A stretch of DNA of 64,000 nucleotides, taken from contig JAPMOS010000019.1 of NCBI GenBank assembly GCA_027972325.1, positions 186,001 through 250,000 on the forward strand, written 5' to 3'. How positions within the stretch are numbered: position 1 is the first letter of the stretch; the number at the start of each line of letters is the position of its first letter. The notes beneath the pieces were generated by a model, which was not told the origin of the DNA, did no database searches, and worked only from the letters and a program-made list of their open reading frames with translations. This document shows positions 61,989-64,000 of this stretch, in pieces. The position numbers and the translations under genes are program-made. Source of the DNA: Paratrimastix pyriformis. Lineage: Eukaryota; Preaxostyla; Paratrimastigidae.

Positions 61989-63932
61989 ATGGAGAAGGCC
62001 GGTGAAGATGTTGCCGCGTCCAGCAACAGCAGCAATGACATAGGTGATAAAAACCGACGACAACCATGCCGCCCTCGGAGACAACTCGAGTACATCATCC
62101 CCGCCGGAAGAGGCGACGATGAGGGCTGGCGATGTCCAGCTGTCTGTTGTCTTGTGAACTAACTATCCACGACTCTTTTGTGATTTTTGTGGAGTAGTGT
62201 CATGCCCATTACGAAGATCCGGTGTCGTTGAGTTGCGGTCTGTTGCCGCACAACACAAGAGGCGATCGCGCCAAATTCTTGCCCGGATAGCAGGAGACGC
62301 CGTCTGTAGGGCCTGTGCAACACTCCTCGACCAAGCGTGCCCTTTATGTTCGGAGCAGCTGAAGCCCATGCCGGAGTCTGTGCCTTGTCCTGACCTTCAC
62401 CCACCGCACTTGGCATTTTTTTGGTTGATCAGGCTGATTCCCTCGCGAATGGCACGGCGCCAGGCGAGGCAGATGCAATGCCACTGCCCCAACTGTGGGC
62501 TGGGGTGCACGGCCATTATTGGTGTGCTGGATGTGGAGCATCACCTCGAGGCGGAGGGCGAGTGGGGCGAGGAGGAGTGCGAGCAGTGCCACCAGCAGGT
62601 CCGGCGGGCTGAGATGGCCCGCCACAAGGACACCACCTGCGCCCGCAAGCCGGTCTGCGACCCCTCCCTCCCTCCCCCCCTCCTCCCTCCCCTCCCCTCC
62701 CCTCCCCCCCATCCTCCTCCTCCTCCCCTCCTCCTCCCCCATCCTCTCTCCTCCCTCCATCCCTCCCCCCTCCCTCACCTCCCATCCTCCTCCCTGTGTC
62801 ACTGCTGATCGTCCATCACCATTCTCATGGCCGGGGGCCGGCGTTCGACGGGGTGCTGCTTCCCGCCCGTTTCTCTGTGCAGATGGCCTGCTGGTACGCG
62901 GCTGTGGGCTGCCCGACCAGCTGCCCGCAATGCGACCTGGCCGCCCACGAGCGGGATGGGATGGCGTCCCACATGGGCCTCCTCAGGCAATGCCTGGCCG
63001 GCACCTCGCTCGAGCTGGCCCAGACCAGGCACGAGCTCAGCCAGAGCAGGGTCGCCCAGGGTGGCACCGTTGCAGCGCTGAGCCAGACCCAGCACGACGC
63101 CCAGGCCCAGGCCCAGCTGGCCGAGCTGGCGCGGGCCAAGGAGCAGACCCAGCACGACCTGGCGGCCATTCGGTCGCAGATCGACCAGGTCCGCGCCCTC
63201 CCTCTCCAGTGGGCAAGGGTCGGGGGGTGGGGTGGGGTGGGGGGGGAAGACCACCCGTGTTGAAACCCCCCGCCTCTCCCCCCCCCCCCCCCCCCCCCCC
63301 GACAGCTGTTCATCCCGCCGGCTGCCCCCGAGGGCCTGACAGCCCACTGGGAAGGGTCCACAGGGGATGTTGCCCTCGACTGGAGGCCCGTGCCCTGGGC
63401 GGCCCCTGCTGCTCCTGCCGGCCCCGGCGCCCCTCCGCCACCTGGCCCTCCAGTCCGCTACCGGGTGCAGGCCACCCTCATGGATCCTGGCCGCGACCCG
63501 AGGAGCGGTCTGACGACGATTGTCTACACGGGCCCCGAGTGCCACTGCCGGTACCGCTTCCCCCCTGATGCCAGGGTCGAGGCCCGCTTTGTGGTGGTGG
63601 CCATGCGGGGCCTGACCGAGGGCGGCCCCTCCGCCCCCGCCAGATGCGCAGGTCCGGCTGTCCGCTGAGCACAACAATGGATCAAAATGAAAACAGTCGC
63701 AGTGGGGTGGGGCAGGACAGCCCGTGTGACATGATCCCACCCGCCCTTCCCACATTAGCGCATCCGCCAATGTGCTTCTACCCAGCACGCTCTCCTGCTT
63801 CAACGTTTCCTGCCCCCTCCCTCTCCACCCTGCCCAGCGGTTGTTCACCTATGACCACGACCTGGACGAGCAGGGCCTGTTCTACTACATCGGCACCCAG
63901 GGCCGCACCCAGCCCTGGCAAAACCCGGCCGA
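61989..63932 (+). CDS. T7: RING - TRAF - coiled coil - FN3-like, discoidin domain cut in half
   Basis: ATG at 61,989 (MEKAGEDVAASSNSS) then QPCRPRRQLEYIIPAGRG. RING after removal of two introns (donors GTCTGT and GTCTGT): CPAC-HAHYEDPVSLSCG-DAVCRAC ... CPLC. TRAF fingers (MQCHCPNCGLGCTAI, CEQCHQQVRRAEM), second finger (ACWYAAVGCPTSCPQC) and coiled coil (LAQTRHELSQSR ... QTQHDLAAIRSQID), FN3-like exon (RYRVQATLM ... GPECHCRYRFP), then the start of the discoidin domain, LFTYDHDLDEQGLFYYIGTQ through PWQNPA. At 63,932/63,933 the sequence switches to an armadillo repeat in another frame. The missing second half of the domain is at 23,731-23,259. The gene is otherwise undamaged. Confidence 0.8.
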
Positions 63933-64000
63933 CCCGAGAACATTACCGCCTTTGGACGGGCCGGGGTGGTCGCCCCGCTGGTCAGCATGCTCGTCGCGAA
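63933..64000 (+). CDS. 3' part of an armadillo-repeat gene (continuation of D), partial
   Basis: PENITAFGRAGVVAPLVSML is the middle of a PB1-armadillo family repeat and fits exactly onto AAIGLLATN, where gene D stops at 23,732. It has no promoter or start here and runs off the window. Confidence 0.75.

Overview
This is a GC-rich, intron-rich nuclear window from a unicellular eukaryote. Genes are split by short introns (about 40-75 nt where both ends could be placed), stops are standard, and several divergent gene pairs are separated by only 67-70 bp. A two-[4Fe-4S] flavodoxin-ferredoxin protein of the type common in anaerobes, together with VPS45, a Barentsz/CASC3-like exon-junction protein and RING-TRAF proteins, suggests an anaerobic free-living protist, perhaps a metamonad such as Paratrimastix. 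That taxon is inference. A striking shared trait is the 5' splice site, which is most often GTCYG (GTCTGT, GTCCGC, GTCCGT) instead of GTRAGT.

Layout. 1-785: end of a membrane protein (-). 1,389-7,780: two PB1 + armadillo-repeat genes (A, B) and a stray PB1 unit, all (-). 7,780-16,926: two LINE elements with restriction-like endonuclease ends; the first also carries an OTU protease, and the second is interrupted by a nested 1.37-kb retroposon with a 13-bp target-site duplication. 17,364-23,731: a headless RING-TRAF-discoidin gene (T1, -), a third PB1-armadillo gene lacking its start (C, +), a complete T gene (T2, -) and the 3' half of another. 23,732-25,314: 5' half of a fourth PB1-armadillo gene (D). 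25,647-27,791: Barentsz-like gene. 28,820-30,707: flavodoxin-ferredoxin. 31,446-42,646: T3 (-), kinase-discoidin T4 (+), T5 (+), T6 (+). 42,898-47,010: VPS45 (-). 47,078-48,287: proline-rich coiled-coil protein. 48,326-48,742: antibiotic-biosynthesis-monooxygenase-like protein (-). 48,967-54,918: LRR protein with one exon per repeat and a tRNA-Leu inside an intron. 55,141-60,964: two unrecognised genes. About 61,040-61,790: LINE remnant. 61,989-63,932: 5' half of a T gene, fused to the 3' half of an armadillo gene.

The most notable result is a matched pair of chimeric junctions. At 23,731/23,732 an armadillo gene breaks into a discoidin domain, and at 63,932/63,933 a discoidin domain breaks into an armadillo repeat. 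Flipping the 40.2 kb between them restores both genes at once: the armadillo repeat is seamless and in frame, and the discoidin site gains only a 3-bp CGA duplication. Either this allele carries a recent inversion or the assembly does.

Two expanded gene families dominate: PB1/PB1-like/armadillo proteins and RING/TRAF-zinc-finger/coiled-coil/FN3-like/discoidin proteins (one with a kinase in place of the RING-TRAF part). Both look like signalling or ubiquitin-type scaffolds, but their partners cannot be told from sequence. Several members are frameshifted or headless, which fits rapid birth and death of copies, or long-read sequencing errors.
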